Source: Semisulcospira habei (Eukaryota > Mollusca > Gastropoda > Semisulcospiridae). Taken from it: a stretch of DNA of 64,000 nt. The notes beneath the pieces are model-generated. The model was not told the DNA's origin and did no database searches. It saw only the letters and a list, made by a program, of their open reading frames with translations. The DNA lies in the NCBI GenBank assembly GCA_036245525.1, contig BTPG01000004.1:160646230-160710229 (forward strand). The letters are read 5' to 3'. A program made the position numbers and the translations under genes. Shown piece after piece: positions 46,172-56,971 of this stretch (position 1 is its first letter; every line of letters starts with the position of its first letter).

Positions 46172-48251
46172 TTAACCCTTTGAACCCGGCAAACCGCTGT
46201 AGCGGTTGGTGGCTTCGTATACCGTTCAACCCGGCAAACTGCTACAGCGGTGTCAGGTGTTTCGTATCACGCGCCCGGTGATGCGCGAGCCTCGCTGCGC
46301 GTGTGGTGACCTCGCCCTTCACACTGACACATCCTGTTTACACTCTGTACATGGCACGTACGTTCGTCTGTGGTATGCAGTCAGTGTTGCGGCGCTAGGG
46401 TGGGAATTACGGTTGGAATGGCGAGTGGATGTGTAGATATTCGAAGTGATACAATTTTGTGTTTGGAGACATGGTTTCAAAAGCAGATAGCTTTGATGTA
46501 TTGGGACATGTGTGCCTACCTACTGCGTGGCAGCATAACCACATGTTGGCAGCATCAGCTGGAGCGATCGCCGTTTGAGGCACTGACAACGGCAATGACT
46601 TACAGCTTGATTCTATTGCTGAATTCGGAGGTTCTAATTGACTTAAAGTCCCTCATTAGAATTACCTACAGCCTATCTTAGTTGTTTATAGTTCTTTATA
46701 TGTTCTATCAAACCTCTTCTCAAACAGGATATACAGTTTTAAGAATGAATATGAATGTAGCTAATCTGTTTTCGCTGCGGACTCGCTTGGCGATCTTTGT
46801 TGTCATATATGTTATAGGTTTATTTTACTTCACTTACTTAGATGTGTGTGCACACTTAGTAGAATGACTGTTATATATATGTGTTTTGTTATTTTAGAGT
46901 CTGCTTGTTTGTGATGTATGTATGTTTTATGTGTTTTTGGTCATATGGACACTCGTCGGCTATGCCGCGAAAAGTTCCTAATGTTTATGCATATGGCAAT
47001 AAAGTTTATCTTATCTTATATTCCATTTTTTTGGATGCCACACCTTGGTGCACCTGTAGGTGATTCTGTGGACACCAACGACACACATTGGTCACATGTG
47101 TAGTACGTGTATAGTCTTTACAACACTGGTACTTCCATCTGTTTGTGTACGAGACACAACACAAACACACTGATCATCATTCGATGCAGCTTATTACATG
47201 TTGTCTACCGCAGCCAACTACGACTCCTCGAACGCTTCCACCAGCGCTGCCTGCGTACCATCCTGGGCATTCACTGGAGTGACTATGTCACCAACGTGGA
47301 GGTCCTTGAACAGGCTGAAACTGTGAGCATCGAGGCTTTGCTGCTGCGGACACAGCTCCGCTGGGCGGGGCATGTCTCCAGGATGGAGGATCATCGCCTA
47401 CCAAAGATCACCCTGTTCGGCGAGCTTGCTACTGGACACCGTGACAGAGGGGCACCAAAGAAGAGATACAAAGACTGTCTCAAGAAGTCACTTAATGCCT
47501 GCCAAATCGACCACCACCAGTGGTCTTCGCTTGCTGCGGACCGTGACACCTGGCGCTCCACCATTTACAAGGCAGCTGTCTCCTTTGAGGACTCTCACAG
47601 AGCTAGCCTTAAGGACAAGCGGCTCAGGAGAAAAAACAGAGATGCCGCAGCTCAGAACCCTGGCCATACCTTCCCCTGCAGCCACTGCGGTCGAACCTGC
47701 CTGTCTCGGATTGGCCTCCGCAGCCACGAACAAGCCTGCAGACGTCGTGGGCAACTCCTATAAAATCTTCGTTCGCGAAGTCAAGCCAAAAGAGAAAAAA
47801 AAGAAGAGACCTTGGATATACCTTATCAGTGGTAGGTGTAAACATTGATATCTGGTGACAAGGTAGGGGCCTTACATTGTATCGGTATGCTGGAAATGCA
47901 TGGACACTTATGTGTCACACTAACAGACACCCTATTTAGTGATGCATGTTAAGTACCAGTGACCTGTCATGCACAAAAGACTTTTTTTTTTCAAGATTAT
48001 TGTCACCTGTCACTTTTTTTTTTCACCAGGCATTACAACACATGTGACACAGTGTGGTCAAATCCATAAAACGGTAGTCCATCCAATGGCAAATCTGTAC
48101 ATAATATATACACCTTTATGGGGATATCTGTTGTAAAGTATTATTTACAAATATTTTACAGTGCACACCCATTTTCAACAGAAATTTCTCAAATAAAGTC
48201 GGGGCTGAAGGGTATATAGACTTCTTATTTACTCAGAGATGAAAGGGTTAA
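46172..48251. mobile_element. TTAA-bounded piggyBac-like non-autonomous element
   Basis: TTAA at 46172-46175 and 48248-48251 with ends 'ttaaccctttgaac' and 'gatgaaagggttaa' (10-bp inverted match). The left end carries two copies of '(t/c)aacccggcaaac(c/t)gct' with the palindrome aaccgctgtagcggtt, a typical subterminal repeat arrangement. It contains a LINE fragment and no transposase. It is inserted at a TTAA within the element that starts at 45581. Confidence 0.65.
47203..47805 (+). mobile_element. 3' fragment of the C2H2-tailed LINE
   Basis: Encodes the last ~185 codons of the RT ('YRSQLRLLERFHQRCLRTIL' to 'LRSHEQACRRRGQLL'), stop near 47763. The 3' hairpin CTTCG-TTCG-CGAAG lies at 47767-47780, then an A-rich tail. 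Very similar to the 31805 copy. Confidence 0.9.
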
Positions 48252-49798
48252 GAACGGCCTTTAGGAACACCACTACTCCTCAAAGCTGAGAGATCTCTAA
48301 ACCATTTTTCCGTATTCAACAGAATATATTTAGCATTAACAGTTTGTGTAAACTGCATGGATGTACAAGCATAATGTGTGTGCTGAAACACAAGAAAGCC
48401 ATCAATGTAAACGCATGTGAGACAAGTGTTCATGTATATTTACAATTGGCTTACCCTTCCGACTTTCGGAAATGTTGAACATTGATAGGAAAAGATTTTT
48501 TTTTTTCCTTGTAGTGAGAAAACCCAACATCATCTGCTGCCACAGTAAACACACACAGATACTCTTTCAATGAGAAAACAGCCCGGACAGATTGGTTTTC
48601 ACCAGTGAGTCACACTTTGACAAGTGCATCTACATCTAAGTAAGGAAGCTCGGGTTGCGAGTATGGACCCTGACAAATATTACCAATTACTGTACCAACC
48701 TTCTGCTTACATCCACGATACATTCTGTCTGAATACCAGTTGTCTAAGTGAAGCGTATACAGTGGAAAACAAACGGGCACTGGAGTGCTTCAATAGTCAT
48801 TGTGTCAACACAAGGTAACGTTGATTTACAATACCTAATTCACCTGGGTTTGCTTGGTGATCCTAGCAATTTAGAATGTTGTTAAAATGGTTTACTGTCA
48901 CCAAACAGTTGTGACATTAGTGCTTATTAACAAATAGGATGCAATAAGTGTGCTGGGCCCGCATGCATGTCACGCCATTATCCATGATAATGAGCCATTT
49001 TGGTTAATGGTCACAAATCTTCCATTTAACGGAATGCATGACCCATTTTAGGAGCCTAATGATTCATTAAATTTAATGCCGCTGTACCCCACCATTAGCG
49101 ATCTTAATGGGCGATTAGTGTGCGGTGGTGGTGAAAAGCCGGTAAGCTGCACGGGAATTTTGTGCTTGAGTGGCTATTCAGTTCTCGTTGGATGACCGCC
49201 CGAGGAAGAGAAAAGACAGTTAGTCCATAATATTCGTCACGGCTGTTCAGTTCTTCTACAAACCCACACATTTAGTTTAGCTTATCAAGTGGCGAGGTGA
49301 CCTAGTTACAGCTACAGTTAAACTGTCTGTTGATACTGATACATTGTAGCCGGTTGCCTGTCTTCTGGTCCGTTGCCTGCATTGCTCATCTTCATTTTTC
49401 TAAGCAAGTCTAGTGTCTACAGAAAGTTTATTTTCTTACCTTTTAATTGTATGTCTTAAATACAACATATGTTCTGTACAGCTTAAACAACATGCCGTAA
49501 ATGACCGGCGCCATTCAGTAAAATGTATCCCATGCGATACACGGTCAACGCTGAGCGTGTACACACATAGCGTGCTCGAGTAAAACAGTGACGAGAATAG
49601 CGAGACTATAGTTGCACAGCCGTAACAGATTGTGCTCAGCTCTGTGCTGCCAGCCGGCGATATTAACAGAGACGATGCGCTGCACGGCTCCTTACAGCGC
49701 CGCACGCACCTCAAAACTAAATGGGAGGCCTTGAACTGCGCATGCGCGAACTAGTCAAAGCGGAAGGGATTCCCTCCAGTCTAAACATAAAGTATCCC
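48252..49798. other. Unassigned; possible exon and outer element end
   Basis: 48252-48264 completes the inverted end of the 45581 element. An open frame at about 48660-48811 ends 'aacacaag|gtaacg', which could be an exon, but the product is not recognised. 48956-49130 is rich in 'ccatta/taatgg' motifs that reappear inverted near 50840-50895, suggesting a larger element around the next feature. Confidence 0.35.
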
Positions 49799-50771
49799 TT
49801 AACCCATATCCATCGGTATACGCCCGCGTGCGTACACACCCATTTCCATCGGAATACTCCGCCGCGCGTAGGCCCCCCTTTCCGACGGTATACTCGCCGA
49901 CGCGTAGTTTAGGTGGTTCCCCTGTGTCCCTCTGTGTACACGTAAACCCCTACTTCCCATGACATCACAGGTTAGTGCTCTAAACGTCATCGAAATATGT
50001 GCACTTTTCCCAGTTCCGACCGAGAATTTGCCGGAAGTTGTAAGCCTTTTTTACGCTAATTTTCGCCGCGTGTTAGAGTGAATACATCGAGCATGATTGC
50101 CGAGCCAGGTGAGAGAGAGGATGTGAGCGATACAAGCGGCGATTTTGAATTAGATCCTGACGACAACATATTAGGGGAAGATGAAGAGTTGGTGGAGATT
50201 CAAGATGTACAAGTTTACGATGAGTTGAGTGATTTAGTTCGTCAAATTTTCGGCGATAGTGAGGAAGACAACGATGATTTTCCTGGGTTTCAAGATGGCT
50301 GGCAACGTGACAATTTTATTCCTTGCGTCAATAGAAAATGTGTAGTTTTCAAACCACTTGATGGATTTCATTCATTCTTTTTTTATTAGGCAGAAAATAG
50401 AAGTGTGTATATTTTACAGGCATATATGCTGCAGTGATTTTGGATCCTTCTATTGAAATAATGTATTTGAACACAAGGTATGTGAACATTTTTGCAATAA
50501 ACTCACTTTTACACTAAAATATTTTTTTTCTGTTTTCTTTTTCTCAGTTTATTTTTACATGGATAGCTAGTATATTCAATGCTGAATCTGCTGATATGCA
50601 ACACGTAATGTTTTAGGGTGGTGTTGAGACTGTTTTAAGCCTTTTATACAACTACCACTCGTGCACTAAAATTTCCTAAAAAACGGTCAGCTCTGAGCAG
50701 GCACTCTCTGTAAGGCCTCTTAGCTCACAGAGTGCCTGACTGGAAGTGTCTTCCAGATGGATATGGGTTAA
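49799..50771 (+). mobile_element. piggyBac-like element with perfect 16-bp TIRs
   Basis: 973 bp from TTAA (49799-49802) to TTAA (50768-50771). The terminal sequence ttaacccatatccatc is perfectly inverted at the right end. The left end carries three ~35-bp imperfect direct repeats ('tccatcggtatacgcccg', 'tccatcggaatactccgc', 'tccgacggtatactcgcc'). It encodes an acidic N-terminal-type protein only, so it is non-autonomous. Confidence 0.8.
50093..50389 (+). pseudogene. Acidic piggyBac-type N-terminal domain, truncated
   Basis: A 98-codon frame from ATG 50093 rich in Asp/Glu ('DDNILGEDEELVEIQDV', 'DSEEDNDDFPGF'), then 'GWQRDNFIP'. Acidic N-termini followed by a Trp-containing linker are usual in piggyBac transposases, and the frame sits inside TTAA-type TIRs. 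There is no catalytic core. The identification is inference from context more than from sequence. Confidence 0.45.
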
Positions 50772-51127
50772 CTAATGGCACGTTTTTTGGACAACGTGCA
50801 TTCCAATTAGAGTCCGTACAAATGGTCCATTTACAAATGACCGTTTAGTCCTAATGGGCCATTACTTTTAATGATGCAATGTGCTTATGGCCCCAGGCTG
50901 AGTTCAACAAGAAATACACACTAAGCATGCAATACTAAATCATCGGGGGGGAGGGGGAGGGGGGGGGGGGGTAGGTCATAGTACACACAGGGTTTCTGGA
51001 AAGTTTGCCTGTCTGCACTGCATAAGGGTTTTATCGTGTAAAAACATAAGTCAATGATTTCAGGTGACATGTTAGATGGGGAAAAAACGGCACCTTGCTG
51101 AAACTTGTTTTGCTGTTTTCTCAAGAT

Positions 51128-51166
<39 letters not shown>

Positions 51167-51189
51167 GTCGGGGGGGGGGGGGGGGGGGG
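50772..51189. repeat. Low-complexity poly-G / poly-T region
   Basis: Poly-G tracts at about 50944-50971 and 51167-51190, and a ~35-bp poly-T at about 51128-51161. No gene. Confidence 0.85.
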
Positions 51190-51720
51190 GGTTACATACT
51201 GCAGAAGCAATTTCTCTAAATCTGACTGTCAGATCAGTCTAAAATTTTACACGTGACTGGAAAATTAGATTAGTTGCAACATGTCGGAGCCTATTTTTTT
51301 TTATTTTGGAGCAGTTTGCAAGTTATGAATAGTTTCCCTTGGAGAACGTACTCCAAAAATGAGCAGAACCAGAACGCTCGTATAAAAAAAAAAAAAAATT
51401 CCTTCAAAACCAGGTAAGATATTTTAAATCGGCATTGATAAATGTACATCGTACACATTGGGGGGGGGGGGGGGGTACGTACAGCAGAAGCAAATTTCTC
51501 TAAATCTGGCTGTCAGATCAGTCTCAAATTGTACAGGTGGCTGGAAAATTAGATTCGTTGCAACATGTCGGAGCCTATTTTTTTAATTTTGGAGCAGTTT
51601 GCAAGTTATGAAAAGTTTACCTTGGCGAACGTACTCAAAAAAATTACCAGAACCAGAACATTCATATAAAAAAAAATTCCTTCAAAACCAGGTAAGATAT
51701 TCTAAATCGTCATTGACATT
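51190..51720 (+). repeat. ~270-bp tandem duplication
   Basis: Units of about 51190-51455 and 51470-51715 share, in order, 'gcagaagcaa', 'ctgtcagatcagtct', 'gcaacatgtcggagcctatt', 'gttatgaa.agttt' and 'aaaaccaggtaagatatt'. A poly-G tract (51459-51475) separates them. Confidence 0.85.
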
Positions 51721-51726
51721 CCCTTG

Positions 51727-52127
51727 GCATCACTGACTCTGCTCACACCTGGTTTCTCTCCTACCTCTCTGACAGACAGCAGTCCGTCACCATCGACGGC
51801 GTCTCCTCCAACCCAGTCAGGCTCTCCTGCGGCGTTCCACAGGGGTCCGTACTGGGCCCGGTCCTTTTCACACTCTACACCTCTCCCCTGTCCAACATCA
51901 TCCAGTCTCACCACATACACCACCACCTCTACGCTGACGACTCACAACTACTAGACAAAGACAAACTCGACAACACTCGGACACTACTGACTCGCACGGC
52001 TGACTGCTATGAAGACGTGAAAAACTGGATGACAGCAAACAAGCTCAAACTGAATGACGACAAAACGGAAGCCATGCTGGTAGGCACTCGCCAGAAACTT
52101 TCCCAGCTCCCTCCCTCTCTCCACCTT
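51727..52127 (+). pseudogene. LINE reverse-transcriptase fragment, CR1/L2-like
   Basis: The frame reads 'TWFLSYLSDRQQSVTIDGVS', 'LSCGVPQGSVLGPVLFTLYT', 'HHHLYADDSQLLD' and 'VKNWMTANKLKLNDDKTEAM': the palm of a CR1/L2-type RT with catalytic YADD. Only ~130 codons remain. The right side is cut by the second I-like LINE. Confidence 0.75.
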
Positions 52128-54281
52128 CAACTAGCCTACCCGGCACCGGCCTCCACGTGGCGTGGGTGGGTAGCCCACTCGGTCCCTGACTGAGTGGGCT
52201 AGCAGACGGGTGCCATCTTTGTCCAGGATTAGGACTTGATGTCAGCAGATATGTTGTTCAGTCTTTTTCACTGGTCCACTTTTTAAGGAGCTGTGCTAAC
52301 CCAGGTCTTACCATGTTGGATTGGTCCTTAAAAATACTCATGAGCTTTTGGTCCTTTGGATCCCAAGTGTTTGCTGTGCTTGGAGACCTGTGTCGGGGGA
52401 GAAGAGGATCCTGGTGGCTGAAACACTCCACTTTGGCCTTGACTTCAGCCTAAACGGGAGGCTAGTCGTACCGGCCTAGTCAATCGGCTCTTGTCACGTC
52501 GAGCCCTATCCCCCTGTTGACATGCGGGTTGTTATACGGAGCACCTCTGATGCTGATTAGGTGCTCTACGCCAGCATTCCCCTGCATTCAACAGTGTGAT
52601 AGAAGGCGGTGGCTCAAACAGTTCAATCGGGCTTACCCCCTTGAGTATATCTTTCAGGCAGTCTCCATTGTGCGTCGGCTGGAGACCCGCCGACAATTGC
52701 ACTTTCCCTTGTTGGGCTCGGTGGCGGGCGGGGACCCCCAGGGGATGAATATCTATCATACTATAATATGGAAAATATCAAAAAAAACAAAACTGGCACC
52801 AAAGCGGCACATAGCCACTGACATTGACCTTGAAAATGATAGCGACTCCGATTGTGGAGAAGCGACGCCTCAGGTTTCAGCCGTCTGGCCTCGCTTTCTC
52901 ATTATCCACAGCAAAGTTGAAGAGAAGCCTGTTTCCAAGCTGCACCCTTTCCTGGTAGGGGAGTCCCTTAGGAGCCGTGTTGGCAGGCCTGAGGCCCAGC
53001 GCCTCAGGTCTGGCTACTTGCTGGTAGAGTGCCATACCCGGGCACACTCCAATGGGCTACTGAGGCTCTCTATCGGAGACACTCCAGTGGAGGTCACTCC
53101 CCACAAAATGATCAATTCTTCAAGAGGAGTGATTAAAGATCAAGCATTGGCCGAACTGTCTGAAGATGAACTTGTACAGAACAGGGGGTGACCTACGTCA
53201 GGCGCTTCGTTTCCAAACGAGGTGGTAGGGAGATCCGTCTCCCTACCATCATCCTGACGTTTGGCACCCCCACCCCTCCTACTACCATCTGGGGAGGTTA
53301 CTACTCCTTGAGAGTGAAAAAGTACGTCCCTCTCCCCCTCCGGTGCTTTAAGTGCCAAAAGTATGGCCATGGGCAGAGGCTCTGTGCGCCCGCTGCACTA
53401 AGCCCGGACACTCTCCTGAGTCCTGCACAGCCATCCCCCTGTGTGTGAATTGCCAGGGGGCGCATATGGCTTCGGACAAGAAGTGCCCTCGTTGGATATC
53501 CGAGTGCAGGATTCAGCAGGTGCGTGTGGAGAAGGGGCTGTCCTTTGTGGACGCAAAAAAACTGGTTGACGGTCCTGGTGCTGCTGAGGCTGCGCCAAAC
53601 TCAACAACTTTGTGTATACTTTCAGTGCTGCGGTGGCAGGCAAGCGCCCCACCAGAGACTTCTCTTGTCAAACCCCAACTTCTTGGTTGGGGGCGGAGCC
53701 TCGGATCCTCTCCCCCTGGAGAGTAACCCTCCTCCGGTGGTGACGAGGAGCCAGGGAACGCAGAGGGCGGACGCTACCGGTCCGGTGGCACCGCCTTCTG
53801 CTGCCCCTAAGCCTCAGCCCCCTCCCAAACCTGCTAGTTTGTCAACGCCAAAGGCTTCTGGCTCTGGTCAGCCTTCTAAGGCCGCTAACTCTAGCGGCAG
53901 GACCGCTGCCCAGGACCAGAAGTCTAAGAAATTTATGGGACCGCCGTGCACACGGGCCCAGAAGGGGAACACTGATGTCCCCCTTCAAAACAAATATGCT
54001 GCATTGGAGGAGCAGATGGAGGGAGTGGAAGTTGCCGATGCTGCGGCAGCTCCACCCCCTTCATCTCCGAAGAACCAGAGGAGGCCCGGGAGCCGGCCCC
54101 CCTCTGTTTCTCCAACTCCTTCCAAGGCAAAGGAAAAAGGGGGGGGGGGGGGGGGAACTCTGCACCCCCAGATAAAACATAATCATGGACTCTCTGCTTC
54201 AGTGGAATTGTCGTGGTTTTCAAGCTGACTTTGAGGAATTAGTCTTTTAGTCACGTGCTATAACCCCTCAGTAATATCTCT
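52128..54281 (+). mobile_element. Second I-like LINE copy, truncated at the 3' side
   Basis: Begins with the family 5' end ('cctacccggcaccggcctcc' at 52135, preceded by 7 extra bases) and retains the leader, all of ORF1 and the first ~95 bp of ORF2, stopping at 'taatatctct'. A 12-bp identity, tctctccacctt, flanks it at 52116-52127 and 54277-54288. Loss of the 3' end with the 5' end kept is the opposite of normal LINE truncation. ORF1 is broken by small deletions, including one near 53184 and one near 53374. Confidence 0.85.
52771..54182 (+). pseudogene. LINE ORF1, second copy (broken)
   Basis: Parallel to 1859-3297: the acidic 'ENDSDSDCGEATPQVSAVWP', 'SLRSRVGRPEAQRLRSGYLL', the zinc-knuckle region and the Pro-rich tail are all present but spread over three frames. 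A ~10-bp deletion near 53184 creates an early TGA, a ~19-bp deletion near 53374 removes part of the first knuckle, and a poly-G run occupies 54138-54157. It ends at the conserved 'taatcatgg' ORF1/ORF2 junction. Confidence 0.85.
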
Positions 54282-55820
54282 CCACCTTGACAGCTGGAAC
54301 ACTGCTCGAAACATTAATAACATCATTATTTTTTGTAATAGCAATAAAGACCTTTGATGACTCTGCCACTGTGTCATTCCATGTAAGTTTAATTCCTTGT
54401 GCAATTTGAGCCTCTTTAGCAGTAGTTACTGATCTCATGATAATTTCACCCCACCCGGGTCTGCCCTGGGGGACTTGGGTGGGGTTAGGTATTTTTTAGT
54501 TCCCAGGGTCACCCTGGTCAGCCCCACAGGGTGGGTTTTTCTCTCTATTCTGGGGCATGTGTTTCTGTCTACCCTTTGTCCATTCACCTGTATTTGCCTT
54601 TTTAAAACTCTCCCTACTGTCTGCACTGCCTGTAGCTCTTGATATTGGATGTACCCCACCTGGGTCTGCCCTGGGGGACTTGGGTGGGGTTAGGTATTTT
54701 TTAGTTCCCAGGGTCACCCTGGTCAGCCTCACAGGGTGGGTTTTTCTCTCTATTCTGGGGCATGTGTTTCTGTCTACCCTTTGTCCATTCACCTGTATTT
54801 GCCTTTTTAAAACTCTCCCTACTGTCTGCACTGCCTGTAGCTCTTGATATTGGATGTGTGTTGCTAAATGGTCTTAGCTTTATTTAGGCCCCATGTGTTA
54901 GGTTTATTTAATGTATTTGACCGGCTGGCGACATACATTCAATGTTCTGTTTATTTATTTTTTTCACAAGCAGTGCAGGCACGTCCTGAGAAAGCCTTGT
55001 TGCTGTCGGGACGTTAAGCAATGTACAATCAATCAATTGATATTGGATGTGTGTTGCTAAATGGTCTTAGCTTTATTTAGGCCCCATGTGTTAGGTTTAT
55101 TTAATATATTTGACCGGCTGGCGACATACATTCAATGTTCTGTTTATTTTTTTTCACAAGCAGTGCAGGCACGTCCTGAGAAAGCCTTGTTGCTGTCGGG
55201 ACGTTAAGCAATGTACAATCACTCATGATAATTTCAAATACTATTGTCACTTCTCTTGCGATGGTAAAGTTTGCTGGCATAAACACAACCTTTGCATCAG
55301 ACCTACCCTTCCTATGTGTAAGAAGATATCTCCGTCTCTCATAATTTTCAACTTTCAGTTTTTCTCTGCTATTGTCGTCTGGGGCAAAGCTTGGAACAAG
55401 ACTTACAATAAGCGGCCCCGAGTTAACAACCTTCCTAAACACTAAGGCACCTTCGTCATCAGTGTATACATAAGGACTAATAAATTCAATCTTTATGTCC
55501 CAGTCAATTGTTGGAGGTGGTGCAGGCACAGGTGAAACAACCCACTTACTACCCACGTGTATTAAGTTGTAAGGCGCATTATTTACAGGTGGAGTAGGTA
55601 CAGTAACATCACGAAGCTGGCCAAGTTTAGGAATCTGTCTTTCACCGTCTTTCATGTCAACAATTACTTTCCTCTTGTACATGCCATTTGAATCAAGTTC
55701 AAAACCATATATTTCTCCAACATCCCCTTCCTTCTCAAAATCCTGTACATCAGCCAAATCTTTCAACTCTGTTACCGGACATGCAACTGGTATGATTCTA
55801 GGCTTTGGACCACCACTCAT
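54282..55820 (-). pseudogene. Polinton gene A, conserved protein, interrupted by nested SINE-like repeats
   Basis: Starts at ATG 55820 (- strand), 21 bp after the stop of gene B, and runs left. The N-terminal part has 'DVQDFEKEGDVGEIYGFELD', a Pro-rich 'PVPAPPPTIDWDI' and 'IKIEFISPYVYTDDEGALVF'. A 773-bp SINE cluster (54449-55221) interrupts it, with a 15-bp duplication ctcatgataatttca at 54434-54448 and 55222-55236; the same frame resumes beyond it and continues to 54282. There it is cut by the LINE junction, so the C-terminus is missing. Function unknown. It is assigned to the Polinton from its position next to recognisable Polinton genes and its operon-like spacing. Confidence 0.6.
54449..55221 (+). 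repeat. Two nested CAAT-tail SINE-like repeats
   Basis: Outer copy: 54449-54652 plus 55051-55221. Inner copy: 54653-55036, inserted with a 14-bp duplication ttgatattggatgt (54639-54652 and 55037-55050). Both are on the + strand and both end in 'gttaagcaatgtacaatca'. The pair sits in Polinton gene A. Confidence 0.93.
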
Positions 55821-55841
55821 TTTTTATAAACAAAAATAAAA

Positions 55842-56946
55842 TTATTTAATTTCCAACACAACACTAAAATCATGCATAACAACTGGTTTGTCATCCTGAT
55901 TAGTTACAGATATACTCAGTGACTCAAAGAAACTAGAACCTAATTTCTTAAACTGCAAATTAGGAAATCTAACAACTACACTTTCACAATAAGGAGCAGT
56001 TCAAGCTGGCACACATCTCAACAAAGTTGAAGGCTTTCCATTGTGTACATTTTCAGTAGTGTTTAGTTCTTTCAAATAATCCCCACCCGGGTCTGCCCTG
56101 GGGGACTTGGGTGGGGTTAGGTATTTTTTAGTTCCCAGGGTCACCCTGGTCAGCCCCACAGGGTGGGTTTTTCTCTCTATTCTGGGGCATGTGTTTCTGT
56201 CTACCCGAGGTCCATTCACCTGTATTTGCCTTTTTTAAACTCTCCCTACTGTCTGCACTGCCTGTAGCTCTTGATATTGGATGTGTGTTGCTAAATGGTC
56301 TTAGCTTTATTTAACCCCATGTGTTAGGTTTATTTAACGTATTTGACCAGCTGGTGACATACATTCAATGTTCTGTTTATTTTTTTTTTTCACAAGCAGT
56401 GCAGGCACGTCCTGAAAAAGCCTTGTTGCTGTCGGGACGTTAAGCAATGTACAATCAATCAATCTTTCAAATAAACATTAAATACTGTGTGTACTGCCAA
56501 ATAAACAGGGCGTTTACCAGTTATTTTAAGTTTTTTGGTCTTCATTGTTATAATACCAAACATATCTTCACCTAAATCATCTGTTCTATACCAATCTTCG
56601 TCAATATAAAATCCAAGTAAATATGCAAATCTATCTGAGATCCTTAACCAATTTTGTGTCGGAAATTCTAATGTAACAAGTAGGTTAGCTGGATTTAAAG
56701 TTGCTTTAATTTTAAAATTACTTTGAAACCATTCAGCTATAGTACAAAGTCATAATAACCAGGCGGTAAAGCTTCAGTCTTACCATCTAAATTTACTTTA
56801 TTATATATATCATCCTCTACATTAAACCATTTTACTGTGTAGAACAATTCATGGATAGCTACAGCCTTGCTACCATCACGATTATCAATCCCATTAGTTA
56901 ACCACACTGGTTTGCTTGTGTCAAGATTTGTTAAGGTAATAAACAT
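55842..56946 (-). pseudogene. Polinton gene B, structural-type protein (SINE insertion, frameshift, stop)
   Basis: Start chosen at ATG 56946 (- strand; 'MFITLTNLDTSKPVWLTNGI'), 25 bp from the divergent ATG of gene C. The frame runs to a TAG at 56737-56739, where a one-base slip is needed to continue ('WLRISDRFAYLLGFYIDED', 'GKRPVYLAVHTVFNVYLK'). The SINE at 56080-56462 interrupts it with a 12-bp duplication. Beyond it the frame has one in-frame TGA (56001-56003) and ends at 55842. The beta-rich, evenly spaced hydrophobic pattern would suit a capsid-associated jelly-roll protein, but I cannot assign it firmly. Confidence 0.6.
56080..56462 (+). repeat. CAAT-tail SINE-like repeat in Polinton gene B
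   Basis: 383 bp, full length, flanked by tctttcaaataa at 56068-56079 and 56463-56474. Young-subfamily variants. Confidence 0.93.
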
Positions 56947-56971
56947 TTTTATTATCTCATAAAAAAGAAGC
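56947..56971. promoter_or_regulatory. 25-bp divergent intergenic spacer (genes B and C)
   Basis: The start codons of gene B (-) at 56944-56946 and gene C (+) at 56972-56974 face away from each other with only 25 A+T-rich bases between them. Promoter elements must overlap the coding ends; none was recognised. Confidence 0.6.
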
